Source: Tupaia tana
Taxonomy: Eukaryota > Chordata > Mammalia > Scandentia > Tupaiidae
Length of the DNA: 64,000 nt
Direction of reading: 5' to 3'
Assembly: GCA_026018925.1 (NCBI GenBank)
Contig: JAKSZU010000006.1
Location: forward strand, 193,504,449-193,568,448
The notes under the pieces were generated by a model. That model was not told the DNA's origin and made no database searches. It was given only the letters and a program-made list of their open reading frames with translations. Shown here piece after piece: positions 46,108 to 57,220 of this stretch (positions within the stretch are counted from its first letter, which is position 1; each line of letters opens with the position of its first letter). The translations under genes and the position numbers were made by a program.

Positions 46108-46598
46108 GGCTGGTAGTGGCACCCAAAGATATCCAAGACAATCCTGGAACCTGTGAATATCATCTTATGTGGAAAAGCATCTGTGAAGAGGTGATTGTAT
46201 CAAGGATCTAGAGATGGGAGGAGTATTCTAGATTATCTAGGTGGGCCCTAAATGCAATTCTAAGTATCCTTATAAGAGAAAGGCAGAGGGATATTTGCCC
46301 ATAGGAGAACTTGATTTGAAGAAGAAACAGAAAGCAATTTGAAGATTCTGGTCTTGAAGATGAAATGAGAGGCCATGAGTCAAGGAACACAACTCTGAAA
46401 GGTGGAAAAGGTAAGGAAAGGGATTCTCTTGACAGTCTGGAGGATAGGAGGAGGGCACATGGTCCTTCTCATATCATGGTTTCTGCCTCATAAAACATAT
46501 TCTGACCTGCTGACCTCCCATACATAAGAGAATAAAATACATTGTTGTAAGTCAGGATGTTCATGGTCATTTGTTACAGCAGCCCTACAGTAAGGGAC
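46108..46598 (+). repeat. MLT1 solo LTR
   Basis: GGCACCCAAAGATATCCAAG, CTGGAACCTGTGAATATCAT, AGGTGGGCCCTAAATGCAAT, GAGGCCATGAGTCAAGGAAC and TCATTTGTTACAGCAGCCCT. Confidence 0.88.
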
Positions 46599-46681
46599 CC
46601 AGTCACAGAGCTGCAGTTTACAGAACATAGAAAACAGGAAGCAGAGCTGCGTATGGGTCTATCAATGAGAAGGATGTAGAG

Positions 46682-46855
46682 GGCCTGCAGTTTGTGTGGA
46701 GGATAACATGACTGGATCCCAAATGGCTGACTGCATGGTTCAAGTCCTGGACCTAGCTTGAGAAACACAGTGGGCATATGTGAGCATTTGCCCAGAAACC
46801 AGAGACAAAAATGGAGGAGAAGGGATTGCAGCATAGCCATCCTTTTGGAAGCAGA

Positions 46856-46913
<58 letters not shown>

Positions 46914-46950
46914 CAAGTGCATGCCACTATAGCCAAGAAAAAAAAGAAGA
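46682..46950 (+). mobile_element. SINE family A-long with an expanded CT tract
   Basis: GGCCTGCAGTTTGTGTGGAG, GGTTCAAGTCC and ATGGAGGAGAAGGGATTGC, then about 26 CT units (46859-46911) and a GCCACTATAGCC end. Confidence 0.88.
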
Positions 46951-47460
46951 AGGATGAAGCAAAGACTTACAAAGGACTATAGAGAAGGATCCAAATAGGC
47001 TCTATATCTCAAAAATTGCCCACCTTAACTGAGCAACTTTTGAGAGGGAGCACCTATTCAGATCCTTCTCTGTAAGCCCCCTAAAAATCCTTCATCATCA
47101 CAAGCACCAGAGAAATCTCTCTCGGATCCACTGACATTTGCTCTCCTAAGCCTTTTCTTGTGACCAGTATCTGACCCTTGTTCTCACACCTTGCTTGGAT
47201 CTTTGACTCCTAACTGACACTTCATGCAGACAACTTGATTGTTTCTTTTCCTGACTCTACTCAGTGATACTGCCTTTAGGGTCTGTTGGGCCATGCCTCA
47301 CAGCCCATGAGTATCAGCGGATCCATGTCTACATCCAGTCCTGGTTCATGGACTCCAAGATGAAATTATTGACCCAGATCACCTTATCTTCCTATGAGGA
47401 AAGTGTAATGGAACAGGAAAAAAGAAAAAAAAAAAAAAAAAAGGCCCTGGAGCCAGAGAG
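46951..47460. other. Unassigned sequence
   Basis: No gene; A run at about 47425-47441. Confidence 0.35.
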
Positions 47461-47660
47461 TGAGACCCTGTTTAGTATCCTGGTCTCACCTCTTACTAGT
47501 ATATGCCTTTAACTTCCTCAAAGGTCAGTTATCCTACCTGTCTACTAAAAATAACACTGTCTATATTTGATTGCTATAAAGATTAGTGATTATGTATAGA
47601 AATTTAATATTGCACTCAAGACAAACTAAATGCTCAGTTAATACCTCTTATCATAATCAT
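47461..47660 (+). mobile_element. MIR
   Basis: CCTGGTCTCACCTCTTACTA, TTTAACTTCCTCAAAGGTC and ATTGCTATAAAGATTAGTG. Confidence 0.65.
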
Positions 47661-47880
47661 AAGTGAAGTTGGTGGTTATTTTTATTTTTTCATTCAAAAA
47701 TGGTCTTTCCTTTGGCTATGGTTTCTAGAATGGCCTCTCCCCTGAATCTACCTCAGCTAAGGTAGTCCCCACTTCAAACTATGAGTATAATTCTTTTCTT
47801 CAGCTAGAAATAACCCAAGTTATATGTCAGTGAGTCATAACAGATATGAAAATTCAACTTGGGTTTCTTGTCTGATCATC
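47661..47880. other. Unassigned sequence
   Basis: Nothing recognised. Confidence 0.3.
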
Positions 47881-48060
47881 TGAGAAGACTGAGAATGGAC
47901 TATGAAGTCAGACATTCTGGATTCAGACATTCTAGCTCTGTTATATCCTAGTTATGGCACCTTGGGAAAATTATTATAAAATGAGTATGATAATAGTGCC
48001 TGATAACCTGACAGAATTGTGGGGAACACTTGAAGACACTTATAGAGAAAATATTTTCAA
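47881..48060 (+). mobile_element. MIR
   Basis: GACTATGAAGTCAGACATTC, TGGCACCTTGGGAAAATTAT and ATGATAATAGTGCCTG. Confidence 0.8.
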
Positions 48061-48109
48061 ATAAAAATAAATAAATAAATAAAATTTTAAAGAAAATCTC
48101 CACCAATTT

Positions 48110-49017
48110 GATCATCAGTTTAATATAAATTGAAATACCACTGTATACTGAGCAAGTGGCTAAAATGAAGATGACTGGTGATGTCGAGTCTTGGTAAAGA
48201 AGTGGAACAACTGGGAGACTCTGATACTGAGTACAATACTGTCCTCAGACTCAGGAAAGAGGGGTCCATTCTGGCCCTGCTTCTGCCTCACTCCATGGAG
48301 GAAGGGTTTCATGAAACCAAAGGAACATGTCTACCCAGGACACATATCTTCTCACCCCTTGGGTGGCTGTTCAAACACTCAAGATTCTAGAGTGTTCTGA
48401 TGAAATCGGCGTTTTTCAAAGGGTAGACAACATTACTGGTGTAAGTCTTGATTCAAAGGGTGGCCAAAGAGTGGTGTATTGACAGAGCCTGAGTGAGGCT
48501 GGTTGCAATTCAGGACCTAACCAAGAGTGGTGTACAACAGTAGGCCTAGAAAGGGGGGAAGAAGGAAAGGTGTCCCCCTTCTGCCACTGAGGATAACTGT
48601 ATACTACTATGAATAATAATCTGACAGCATCTACTAAAGCTGAACATGAGCATATTCTATGATTCAGCAATTTCACTAGAAATAAAACCAGTAAGAATTA
48701 AAAACAAATTTATGTAAGTGTAATACATGCACACATGTATACGTACATACACCTACACATGTATGGTTGGAGTAGTATCACTAGTCATTATAATAAAAAA
48801 CTAGAAACAACCCAGATTTTCTTCAACCTTAATGTATAGAAATAAATTGTGGTACAACTGTACAATGGAATAGTGACTGCAACAAAAAGGAATGGGTTGC
48901 TGTTACATGCAACACTGTAGATAAAGATCACAAGTACCATATTGTGCCAAGAAGTCAGATACAAAAGAAAACACCACACAATTCCATCTATATAAAGTTC
49001 AAAATTAGGACAAGTTT
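48110..49017 (+). mobile_element. L1 (L1M-type) 3' end, left part
   Basis: ATACCACTGTATACTGAGCA, GCTAAAATGAAGATGACTGG, GATTCAGCAATTTCACTAG, AGAAACAACCCAGATTTTC, CAATGGAATAGTGACTGCAA and ATTCCATCTATATAAAGTTC. Old and gapped. It continues after the SINE at 49018. Confidence 0.8.
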
Positions 49018-49297
49018 GGGAACCAGCAGTTAGTGTAATGGCTATGTCGCTGGACTCCCACGTAGTCAAACCGTGGTTCATGTCCTGGACCCGGTGGCTT
49101 AAAACTCACGCCGGGCGCGTGTGCGTGCGTGCCCAAGATCCCGAGAGGAGAATGGAGGAGAAGGGATTGCAGTGTGACCATCCCCCCTGAGGGGTGATTT
49201 CTCGCTTTCTGTCTCTCTGTCTCTCTCTGTCTGTCTGGCGAGCGCACGCGCCCTATAGCGAAAACTTCTCAAAAAAAAAAAAGAAAAGAAAAGAAAA
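49018..49297 (+). mobile_element. SINE family A-long, young, inserted in L1, with TSD
   Basis: CpG-rich copy with GCCGGGCGCGTGTGCGTGCG. AAAATTAGGACAAG flanks it exactly (49001-49014 and 49298-49311). Confidence 0.96.
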
Positions 49298-49311
49298 AAA
49301 ATTAGGACAAG

Positions 49312-49450
49312 GTAATCTGTGATGACAGAGGTCAGAATAGTGGTTAACTTTGAGAAAATGGAGGTTGTGCTAGAGTGCTGGCAATGTTCTTTTTTGATCC
49401 AATTTACAGTCACACAACCAAGTTCAACTTGTGAAAATTTATTGAAATGT
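49312..49450 (+). mobile_element. L1 (L1M-type) 3' end, right part
   Basis: GATGACAGAGGTCAGAATAG, TGGTTAACTTTGAGAAAATG and ATTTATTGAAATGTACACA. Confidence 0.8.
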
Positions 49451-50085
49451 ACACATACAATTTATGTTTGATGTCATAAGAAATAGTATTCATATGCTCT
49501 AGACTCAGTGAGAAGGTGAGCTCAGGGCCTCCTTTTCCAAAGAGGGTGGCTCCCACTTGCCCTTGGTTATCTTCCCAGAATCTAAGGGGAAGAATTTACA
49601 CACTTTCTATGTTGTACTGTGTGTTCTTTCACAGCAATTCTTGGCTTCCATAGGTATCTACCTCAATATTCCATAAGTTTCTTTTGTTTCTATCTTCTGA
49701 ATGATTAGCACTGTGTCTAGCACATGAAGATTCTCAGGAACTCTAAATCAAAGAATTCCTGACCTATAGTAGGCATGTAATACATGTTAATCTCACATCT
49801 CCCAATCTCTTTCTCTTGTCTTGTTTTTTTTTTTTTTTTTTTTTTTTAATCCGGCCTTATCCTTCAGTTTCCTTCTATCCAAAGGAACCCATCCCAGACA
49901 GACCTTTCAACTCTTCAGATGATACCCTTTGTTTATGGTGTAAACCAAAACTGTGGCCAAGCCCATCTTAAACTTACTGCATATTAAAAGTATATATTGC
50001 TATCTTATTTCTCAATTGGACAAACGTTTTCATTGAAGAAATTTACTATTGATTTGTTTCTTAAGCAGCAAACACCTGCAGTTGG
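49451..50085. other. Unassigned sequence, partly L2-like
   Basis: AGCACTGTGTCTAGCACATG near 49710 is an L2 3' phrase. A T run fills about 49827-49848. No gene. Confidence 0.4.
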
Positions 50086-50262
50086 TGGGGTCTTTCAGGA
50101 TGGTGGTGTAGCTTTCAGAGAATCATCCATGCTATGTGAAGTGGAAGATCACCAGATTCAACAGCTGATAGCAGTACAACCCTCTTCACTGAAGATGAAT
50201 GGGTACAGCTAATGCACTTTACAAGCTGCCATGAATGCCTTACAAAATCCCTCCAACAAGAG
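50086..50262 (+). repeat. Arm 1 of a 175-bp inverted duplication
   Basis: Blocks GGTCTTTCAGGATGGTGGTG, CAGATTCAACAGCTGATAGC and TTCACTGAAGATGAATGGGT recur in reverse orientation at 51266-51440, with roughly one difference per six bases. No poly-A tail, so not an obvious retrocopy. Confidence 0.85.
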
Positions 50263-50750
50263 AAACATGGTCCAGATAGAGGGACTCAGTAGCTGATGAG
50301 CACTTGCTATGGTGCATAAGTACTAGCCTACATTTTTTGCACATGGCCTTTTATTTAAACAAAAAATTTACTAAGCTCTGAGATGTAATTGATTATGAAT
50401 AGAATTAATTTCTAGGATTTTTCAATAGAAATACTCATAGGTGCATGATGATACAAGAGAAAAAAGTTCATGAAATCATTATTTGATACAGAGAAAATCA
50501 AAATAAATTGAAGTGTTTATTATTAACAGAAGATTCAAATTATGATACTGCCATTAGGCAACTGTTAAAGGAGCAGACTGTGCCTCCATAGAGATTAACA
50601 TGGAAAAATATCTGATATCCAAGAAAAAACTCTTCAGAACAATATGAAATTTTTATATAAATTTCTAAATAAAGAAATATTCTTATAAAATACACAGAAA
50701 AATCATCTGGAAGAATTCACATAAAAAGATTAGTGGTGATTATGTCCGAC
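50263..50750. other. Unassigned AT-rich sequence between duplicated arms
   Basis: No gene or named repeat. Confidence 0.35.
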
Positions 50751-50886
50751 AGGAAGAATTAGAAAAAAATGAGAAGCAGGGAGGCAGGAGAGGAAGTGGA
50801 GGATCCCAGCCCAGGGAGACTCTGTCAAGGTTACTCTCCTCTCTCCTTCTCTTACCCTCTCATTAAAGAAATAGAATAAAATAAAC
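50751..50886 (+). mobile_element. SINE family B, 3' part
   Basis: GGGAGACTCTGTCAAGGTTA, a CT tract and CTCATTAAAGAAATAG. The tRNA head is missing. It resembles the end of the copy at 51530. Confidence 0.65.
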
Positions 50887-50943
50887 ATTCAAGATACTGG
50901 ATTACTTTGGGAACAACTTTGAAACCTACTCCATAGCTTACCT
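50887..50943 (+). repeat. Direct repeat following SINE B, copy 1
   Basis: TTTGAAACCTACTCCATAGC lies just behind a family B tail. The same arrangement recurs at 51748-51796 (GTCTGAAACCTGCTCCATTG). Confidence 0.75.
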
Positions 50944-50996
50944 TGAAGATCTGTTCCATCTTTCTTTTCTCTCTTTTCTTCTCTCTCTCTCTTTCT

Positions 50997-51245
50997 TTTT
51001 ATTTTATTTTTTTATGGTTTTCTATAGGACATGTGGGCTAACCGGGGGACGAGAGAGAGAGACAGTGAGAAATCTCCCCCAAAGGATATGGTCATGCCAC
51101 AATCCCTTTTCTTCCATTCTCCTCTTGGGATTTTGGGCATGTGTGTGCGCGCACATACACACAGTGTGTTTTCCATGCCAACAGTCAGAGATTTGAACAA
51201 TGAAGTTGGCCATGTGGGATCCACCACACCATCTGGCTGGCCCAG
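50997..51245 (-). mobile_element. SINE family A-long
   Basis: Minus-strand copy, moderately diverged (GGTTTTCTATAGGACATGTG to CACCATCTGGCTGGCCC). Confidence 0.87.
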
Positions 51246-51265
51246 CCTCATCTTTCTATGTATCA

Positions 51266-51440
51266 GTGTTAGAGGGATTTCCTAAGGCATTCATACCTGC
51301 TAGTGTAGTACATCAGCTGTACCCTTTCATCTTCAGTGAAGTGGGTTGTACTGCTATAAGCTGTTGAATCCAGTGATTTTCCATTTCACATAGCAAGGAT
51401 GACACTCTGGAAGCTACACCACCATCCTGAAAGACCCCAT
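51266..51440 (-). repeat. Arm 2 of a 175-bp inverted duplication
   Basis: Reverse complement of 50086-50262. The spacer is about 1 kb and holds SINEs B and A. Confidence 0.85.
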
Positions 51441-51529
51441 CATTCTATTTTTTTTCATATTCTATTTTTTTTCAAACTTCTTACAATGAGCTTGTCTTGC
51501 TTGATAACTTCTAAAAACTTCAAAGTATG

Positions 51530-51747
51530 AGCCCCAGCCATACAGTCACTAGGGCACTGCTGTGTGATACTGGGACTGCATGGGAGGCCCAGGTTTGATC
51601 CTGGCTAACCTGAACATACCAGATGTGCCCACTGGTGCCTATGACCCTAGAAGGCTAAGGCAGTTATAGGGAAGATCCCTTCATGGGAAGACCCTGTCAA
51701 GGTTACCCTCCTCTCTCTTTCTCTCTCCCTCTCATGAAAGAAAGAAA
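51530..51747 (+). mobile_element. SINE family B, best-preserved copy
   Basis: AGCCATACAGTCACTAGGGC, a B-box-like AGGTTTGATCC, TGGTGCCTATGACCCTAG, AAGGCTAAGGCAG, GACCCTGTCAAGGTTACC, a CT tract and CTCATGAAAGAAAG. Defines family B in this window. Confidence 0.82.
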
Positions 51748-51796
51748 CCTTCAAGAGACTTCGGAAACAAGTCTGAAACCTGCTCCATTGCTTACC
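51748..51796 (+). repeat. Direct repeat following SINE B, copy 2
   Basis: Partner of 50887-50943. Confidence 0.75.
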
Positions 51797-51904
51797 TAGG
51801 GCATTTGCTCCCCCACCCCCAGCTTTTTGTGTCTTAGGTTCTCCAGCTGTAAAGTATTGGCATGGTAGTAGGAGATGGTCTATGTGAAACTTTTATTCCA
51901 GTGC

Positions 51905-52270
51905 CCAATATTAATAAAACTCATTTTTATCTCTTTACTATTGTGGCATAATAAAGCATGCCAAATATCAGGGGTTTAAAACAAAGACCATTTATTGTCA
52001 TCCTTGTACCTATTGCTTGGTTAGGGAGTGGCTGATGTAAACTGGGCTTGGCTGAGCTGTTCTGCTGAGTTTGGATCTGCTCCACACCCCCACATCCTCC
52101 TTGGACCAGTGTGACAATCAGGGCATGTCCTTATATTGATGGCAGAAGCATAGACAGTGCAAACACACAGGTCTATTAAGGACAAGTGCTCAGAACCAAC
52201 ACACTGTAATTTCTGCCTCCACCTATTGGCCAGATATGTCACAGGAATAAACCCAAAGTAAAGGGATATA
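51905..52270. repeat. Possible ancient interspersed repeat
   Basis: AGGGGTTTAAAACAAAGACC, ATTTATTGTCATCC and GTGGCTGATGTAAACTGGGC recall a common mammalian repeat also hinted at 3335. Family not assigned. Confidence 0.35.
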
Positions 52271-52278
52271 AAAATAAT

Positions 52279-52350
52279 GGGTTGTCAGAAAAGTCATGTT
52301 GCATTTTTGCATAGAAAACCAGAAAAAATACATCATGACTTTTCTGACAA

Positions 52351-52353
<3 letters not shown>
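52279..52353. mobile_element. Mariner-like palindromic MITE (75-bp type)
   Basis: GGGTTGTCAGAAAAGTCATG at the left is mirrored by CATGACTTTTCTGACAACAC at the right, around GCATTTTTGCATAG. It borders a TA array, in keeping with TA target choice. Sister copy at 57221. Confidence 0.8.

Positions 52354-52397
<44 letters not shown>
52354..52397. repeat. TA microsatellite
   Basis: About 21 TA units abutting the MITE. Confidence 0.9.
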
Positions 52398-52404
<7 letters not shown>

Positions 52405-52453
52405 TTTAACTAAGTGTGACTAACCATCCCAGGTTGCCTGGGTTTGGGGAGTT

Positions 52454-52750
52454 GTTTTTTTTTTGTTTGTTTGTTTGTTTTGTTTTTTTTGTTTTTTTGT
52501 TTGTTTGTTTTTTGCTACAGGGTACATGCGCTCGCCAGACAGACAGAGAGAGACAAAGAGACAGAAAGCGAGAAATCACCCCCTAGGGGGATGGCCATGC
52601 CGCAATCCCTTCTCTTCCATTCTCCTCTCAGGATCTTGGGCACGCACGCACACGCGCCTGGCGTGAGTTTAAGCCACCGGGTCCGAGACTCGAACCTCAG
52701 TCGACTACGTGGGAGTCCAGCGACATAGCCATTATGCTAACTGCTGGCCC
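52454..52750 (-). mobile_element. SINE family A-long, young, with TSD
   Basis: Long T/G-interrupted tail, then a CpG-rich body. GGGTTTGGGGAGTT (52440-52453) and TGGTTTGGGGAGTT (52751-52764) flank it. Confidence 0.95.
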
Positions 52751-52764
52751 TGGTTTGGGGAGTT

Positions 52765-53647
52765 TCTCAGAATGCCAAAATATCCATGCTAAAACCAGGA
52801 AAACCCTACAACTAACCATTCATTCAGTATTTCTTTGTTGAGATGAACTTCAAAGTCATCAAAAGAGTATGGTATACCGAAGAGGTGAAAATCAAGGCCA
52901 ATGATGCAACCTACCACATTTTAATACTGTTATCCTCACAGCACCTGGGAAACAGGTGAACAGAAGGTGGCCAAAATTATTTTTGGTTGGTTGGCTTTAA
53001 GTGGACCAAACAACAGGAAACCCTCCCAAACTGTCCATAAAGAGAATATCCTCCCAGAATATTCTCCTCAAATAAAAAGTCACTAAAGATATTTCTGTAG
53101 TAAGGGGTTGTAGTGTCAGACACGTAGGTGATTAAGCATAGATTCTTGAAGAAGCTTAAGACTGTTTCAAACCTAATCCCAACTTCATTTGACAGAGAGT
53201 AAAATGAATATGAGTGTGCCTGAGACCAATGAGAACCCCAATGTCAACCTTCTTTCCTTCTAGGGAGAACATTTTGCTTATAACAGACTCTTATCAAGGA
53301 CAGGTTGTTGGATTTTTAATCATTTGCTTGTGTGAGAGCATGAATATTTATTTACCCCTTCAGCTGATCCTTTTCAACTGTCAAGACCCATGGTGGGTGT
53401 TGTCCATAAAGGTTAAATCCATGGGATCTCTGCTCTGCCTGTTTATATACCCTCCACTTTCTTCTTCTTGTCTAGACTGTACATTTTTCATCTGAAAGCA
53501 GGCTCTTGTTGGATAAGATCAATGCACAGGCACAAATGACAAAGAATGATTTCTGTCTCCTCATAACCATTTGCTTTATCTGAAATATGCCAAAGAAAGT
53601 CTATTAAAGCCTGCAAGTACTTAGGTGTTAAAATCTTTTTAAAAATA
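52765..53647. other. Unassigned sequence
   Basis: About 0.9 kb, no gene or named repeat. Confidence 0.35.
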
Positions 53648-53895
53648 GGGAACCAGCAGTTAGCGTAATGGCTATGTCGCTGGACTCCCACGTAGTCGAC
53701 CGCGGTTCGTGTCCCGGACCCGGTGGCTTAAAACTCACGCCAGGCGCGTGTGCGTGCGTGCCCAAGATCCTGAGAGGAGAATGGAGAAGGGATTGTGGCA
53801 TGACCATCCCCCCAGGGGGGGTGATTTCTCGCTTTCTGTCTCTTATGTCTCTCTCTGTCTGGCGAGCGCACGCGCCCTATAGCAAAAAACCTCTC

Positions 53896-53927
<32 letters not shown>
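53648..53927 (+). mobile_element. SINE family A-long, young
   Basis: One of the best-preserved heads: GTTAGCGTAATGGCTATGTC and GTCGACCGCGGTTCGTGTCC. The tail is a pure A run of about 30. Confidence 0.95.

Positions 53928-53961
<34 letters not shown>
53928..53961. repeat. TA microsatellite on a SINE tail
   Basis: About 17 TA units directly following the A tail of the SINE at 53648. Confidence 0.92.
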
Positions 53962-53964
<3 letters not shown>

Positions 53965-55497
53965 GGTAAAATGGACTCTAGATATTCCAAATGGGAATGA
54001 ACTATTAAAATATTTAAGAATTAGTATTTTATGAACTTAGAAAAAAAAGAAATATTAATAAGCTGATGAAAACACATTGATCTGAAAGGATCACTGGTAA
54101 GTGACTGTCAGAATTGCTGGATGGTTAACAAAATCTCTGGGAAAAACAATTAGAGTTTAAGTAACCCCTGCGGCAAATATATGGCCAATATATGGCCACT
54201 AACCTCTCCACAAATTCCAGTCCAAGTGCTGATAACAAGTAGATTAAACTGCACTGAGAATATGTAGTTTAGATAGATTACTTTAAATTGCAATAAAGAA
54301 TTCTTAAGGACCAAATAATCAACTTTATTACATTCTCCTCAGATTAAATAAGTGGGGTCAATTAAACTATAAAATGTCATAGTCTTTTCAGCAGCCCATC
54401 CTCCCTCACATATGAATAGTCTCCCCCGCTTTGACATTTACTGTGGGTAGTTCTAAACAGACCGTGTACTCTAGGAGACCTAGAAGCAATCTCATCTCCA
54501 GATTTAAGACATTGCTAATTTCCTGGGGCTGGTAGCAAATGACAACATCTTTGCCCTTTCTGAGATTCCAGGGTAGCTAAGCACCCAGGACATTCCGAGT
54601 TTACAAATAGTGAAGGCAAAGAGCAAGCCGATCCTCAAGATGACCTTCCTCCAGGTCCTTCCCTTGTTCTCTTGGCTCCTCACCTCATCTGTTTTCATTC
54701 CTGTTTTGATAAGGCAGATGGGGCATGTGGTAGTTTATAATCAACAATGTTACTGCCCTCCACCTTTCTCTAAAGTATCTCACTTGGCATTATGATTCTA
54801 ACGATAAATCAGGTTATCAAGCTTGGTGAATAGCTTATCAGTTAACCATGACATTTTCCAAGAATGAGGGACCAACCAACATTTCTTTAGCACTGTAACA
54901 AATAAACAGAAAGAAAACAAAGTGATAATGTCCTTTTTGGTTTTTCAAATCATCAAAAGAATTTTTAAAAATGCAAGGCATTTTCTTGAATTAAAAACTA
55001 CTCAAGAGATAGGAAACGAAGAGGGATCTATTATGCCATAGGAAGGGTCTCCAGAGACTATGGGCAATTTTCTTTTTTTTTTTTTTTTTGTAATATGAGC
55101 TAGAGATTAATGACTTGGGAAAGGGAATGTTTAGGGAATTAGAGGCTTGTAATTTTATTTCCTCTGGGAGTAGAAAGTGCAGAAGGAGAAGAAGCCACTT
55201 GAGTAATTAGAACTAGATGATTGGAGTCAGAGAAAAACAAAGGAAATAAAATTAATTTAAGGAATCCGAATAATAAAAAAAGACCATATAATAAAGTCTT
55301 CAGAGAGATGACAAAGATAACTAACAGTTTGCGGGGGAGGGGCTTACTATATTCCAGGAACTTCCCACGTTAATTCTATTCTAGAGTGCTGGTACTAGTA
55401 CATAATCCAACAATCTAAAACAAACACACACACACAGATACATGCATATTTTATACATCTAATTGTGTGTGTGCATATGTATATATACATACATATA

Positions 55498-55542
<45 letters not shown>

Positions 55543-56236
55543 ACCTTTCAACGTAAGATTGATAACACCTAACAATCACCATGTACCAAAGGGCAGACGT
55601 GAGATAATTCAGTCATTGTCCATGAATCTATAAACTCATATTACTGTCACTTTAGTTGACTTATGCCCATCATTGGCACTCCACATGCCAAGTTTAATTG
55701 ATGTTTAAAAAGTTTACACTAAGACTTAGTATTTAAGCTTACAGTTACTCTATGCATAAAAGTTGAGCAAAGTGGTGAATGTAAATTTGATATTTAATAA
55801 AGAAAATAGTCATCATAGGAAAGAAGTCCCTTCTTACAAAATAGCACTAAATATTTATGGAACTCTAAGAAATGAACTATCAACAAATACATGAAGTTGG
55901 GTTTCATTTCGTTACTGCAATTTACGCGAAATGTTTGCCTCTTATATGCCACTCAATGCAACTGAAGGCAAGGCAAATTACCATCGGTCAGTGACATTTC
56001 CCGACTCAGAGAGCCTGGTCTGACTGACTTGTGCGTGATTAGCAGTGTGATTTTTTTTTTTTTTTTTATTGGTTATGAAGCAACAGTGCATCTCCTGTCT
56101 GATGGCACTTAACTGATTCAGTTAACTAGGGAATTTTCTTTATATGAAAAAGATAGCAGCTCAGATAAGTTGAATTACTTGTTCCAAAGCCCAGAAGGAC
56201 AGAGTTCTTGGAGACATCATTGAAAATTAGGTCAAG
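53962..56236. other. Unassigned sequence, longest stretch without a recognised element
   Basis: About 2.3 kb. Contains T runs at about 55073-55089 and 56050-56067 and a TA array at 55495-55540. The part around 55880-56050 keeps several CpGs and has no repeat signature. No exon recognised. Confidence 0.4.
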
Positions 56237-56328
56237 GGGGCCAGATAGTAGTACAGTGATAAAAGGCAATGCTCTGTGAGGCAATCACACGGGAAGGTTC
56301 ACAGTTCAAGTTCAGAGACCTCCCTGAG
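56237..56328 (+). mobile_element. SINE family B, left part
   Basis: GGGGCCAGATAGTAGTACAG, AAGGTTCACAGTTCAAGTTC and CCTCCCTGAG, then the TA where a DNA transposon has entered. Confidence 0.75.
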
Positions 56329-56330
56329 TA

Positions 56331-56782
56331 CAAGCACTCCTCACTTACCGAGTTCCATTTCTACAGCTGGGTCATTAAGTGAATTCATTGATAAATGAGG
56401 AGCTTAACAGTGGACGCCTCTTTTTGTGCCATAGGGTGTGTACTTTTCAATAGATAATGCAACACTGCACTAGAATAATGTAATTTTATCCATACAAAAA
56501 GAATACATTAAACAAGCACCAGAAAGCAACAAGACGCACCACAATACAATAATGTAAATCCAACAACCATTTCTATTTATTCTAAATACTGAACTATGGG
56601 TGTACAACGAAGTACGGATTTACAAGCAAACTCCGCAGTGATTAAGAATGCTTTGTATAGGGAATATTAACTGACCGTGGAAATGAAACAAAGACTGAGA
56701 AAGGGGATTCCATGTGCTAGAGAAACTGGTCTTAAGTCTGAATGGTCATTAAACAGGTAGTCTCTTAAGTGAGGACTGGCTG
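56331..56782. mobile_element. Tigger/pogo-like non-autonomous DNA transposon inserted in SINE B
   Basis: A 452-bp element flanked by TA on both sides (56329-56330 and 56783-56784). Left end CAAGCACTCCTCACTTAC; the right end read on the other strand is CAGCCAGTCCTCACTTAA, so the terminal inverted repeat matches at about 14 of 18 positions. The TCCTCACTTA terminus recalls the MER44/Tigger7 group. No transposase frame remains. Confidence 0.8.
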
Positions 56783-56784
56783 TA

Positions 56785-56912
56785 CTCCAGGCAGCTCCAT
56801 GAACAATGACTGAGGCTGGGGTGAAACTCAGTGTCAGATCTTGTTGGAATACTGTCTTTCTCTCTTGCTCAAGAAAGGAAGGAAGGAAGGAGAAAGAAAC
56901 TTTTAAATAAAT
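56785..56912 (+). mobile_element. SINE family B, right part
   Basis: GACTGAGGCTGGGGTGAAAC, AGATCTTGTTGG, CTCTTGCTC and a GAAGGAAGG-rich tail complete the element interrupted at 56328. Confidence 0.75.
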
Positions 56913-56938
56913 TAATTAAATAAGGTCAGGGCCAGCTT

Positions 56939-56978
56939 GGCATAGTGGTAATGTACTTCTCAAGAGATACTGGATCCA
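56939..56978 (+). mobile_element. SINE family B (second copy), head
   Basis: GGGCCAGCTTGGCATAGTGG and TAATGTACTTC. It is cut at ATACTGGATCCA by a family A-short SINE. Confidence 0.75.
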
Positions 56979-57158
56979 GGGGCCAGCAGGTGATATGGTG
57001 GTTAAGGGCACTGGATTCCCACATGGCCTATTGTTCAAGTCCTGGACCTGAAGGCTGACTTTCTGACTTTCCATCTCTCTCTCTCTTTTTCATTCTGGTC
57101 AAATTAAAATAAATATATAAATAAAGCTAAATTAAATAATTTTTAAAAAGAGAGAGAT
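56979..57158 (+). mobile_element. SINE family A-short inserted in SINE B, with TSD
   Basis: GGGGCCAGCAGGTGATATGG to an AT-rich tail. ATACTGGATCCA flanks it exactly (56967-56978 and 57159-57170). Confidence 0.94.
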
Positions 57159-57170
57159 ATACTGGATCCA

Positions 57171-57220
57171 CAGAGAAGAGCAGTTTCAGTTCTTCATTCG
57201 ATCTGTACATGCTGGATGTA
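57171..57220 (+). mobile_element. SINE family B (second copy), middle
   Basis: CAGAGAAGAGCAGTTTCAGT, TCGATCTGTACATGCTGG, then TA where a MITE entered. Confidence 0.65.

Noticed and set aside
49997..50212. Frame across duplication arm 1, considered as a processed gene copy
   Set aside because: The second arm does not keep the frame, and no known protein was recognised.
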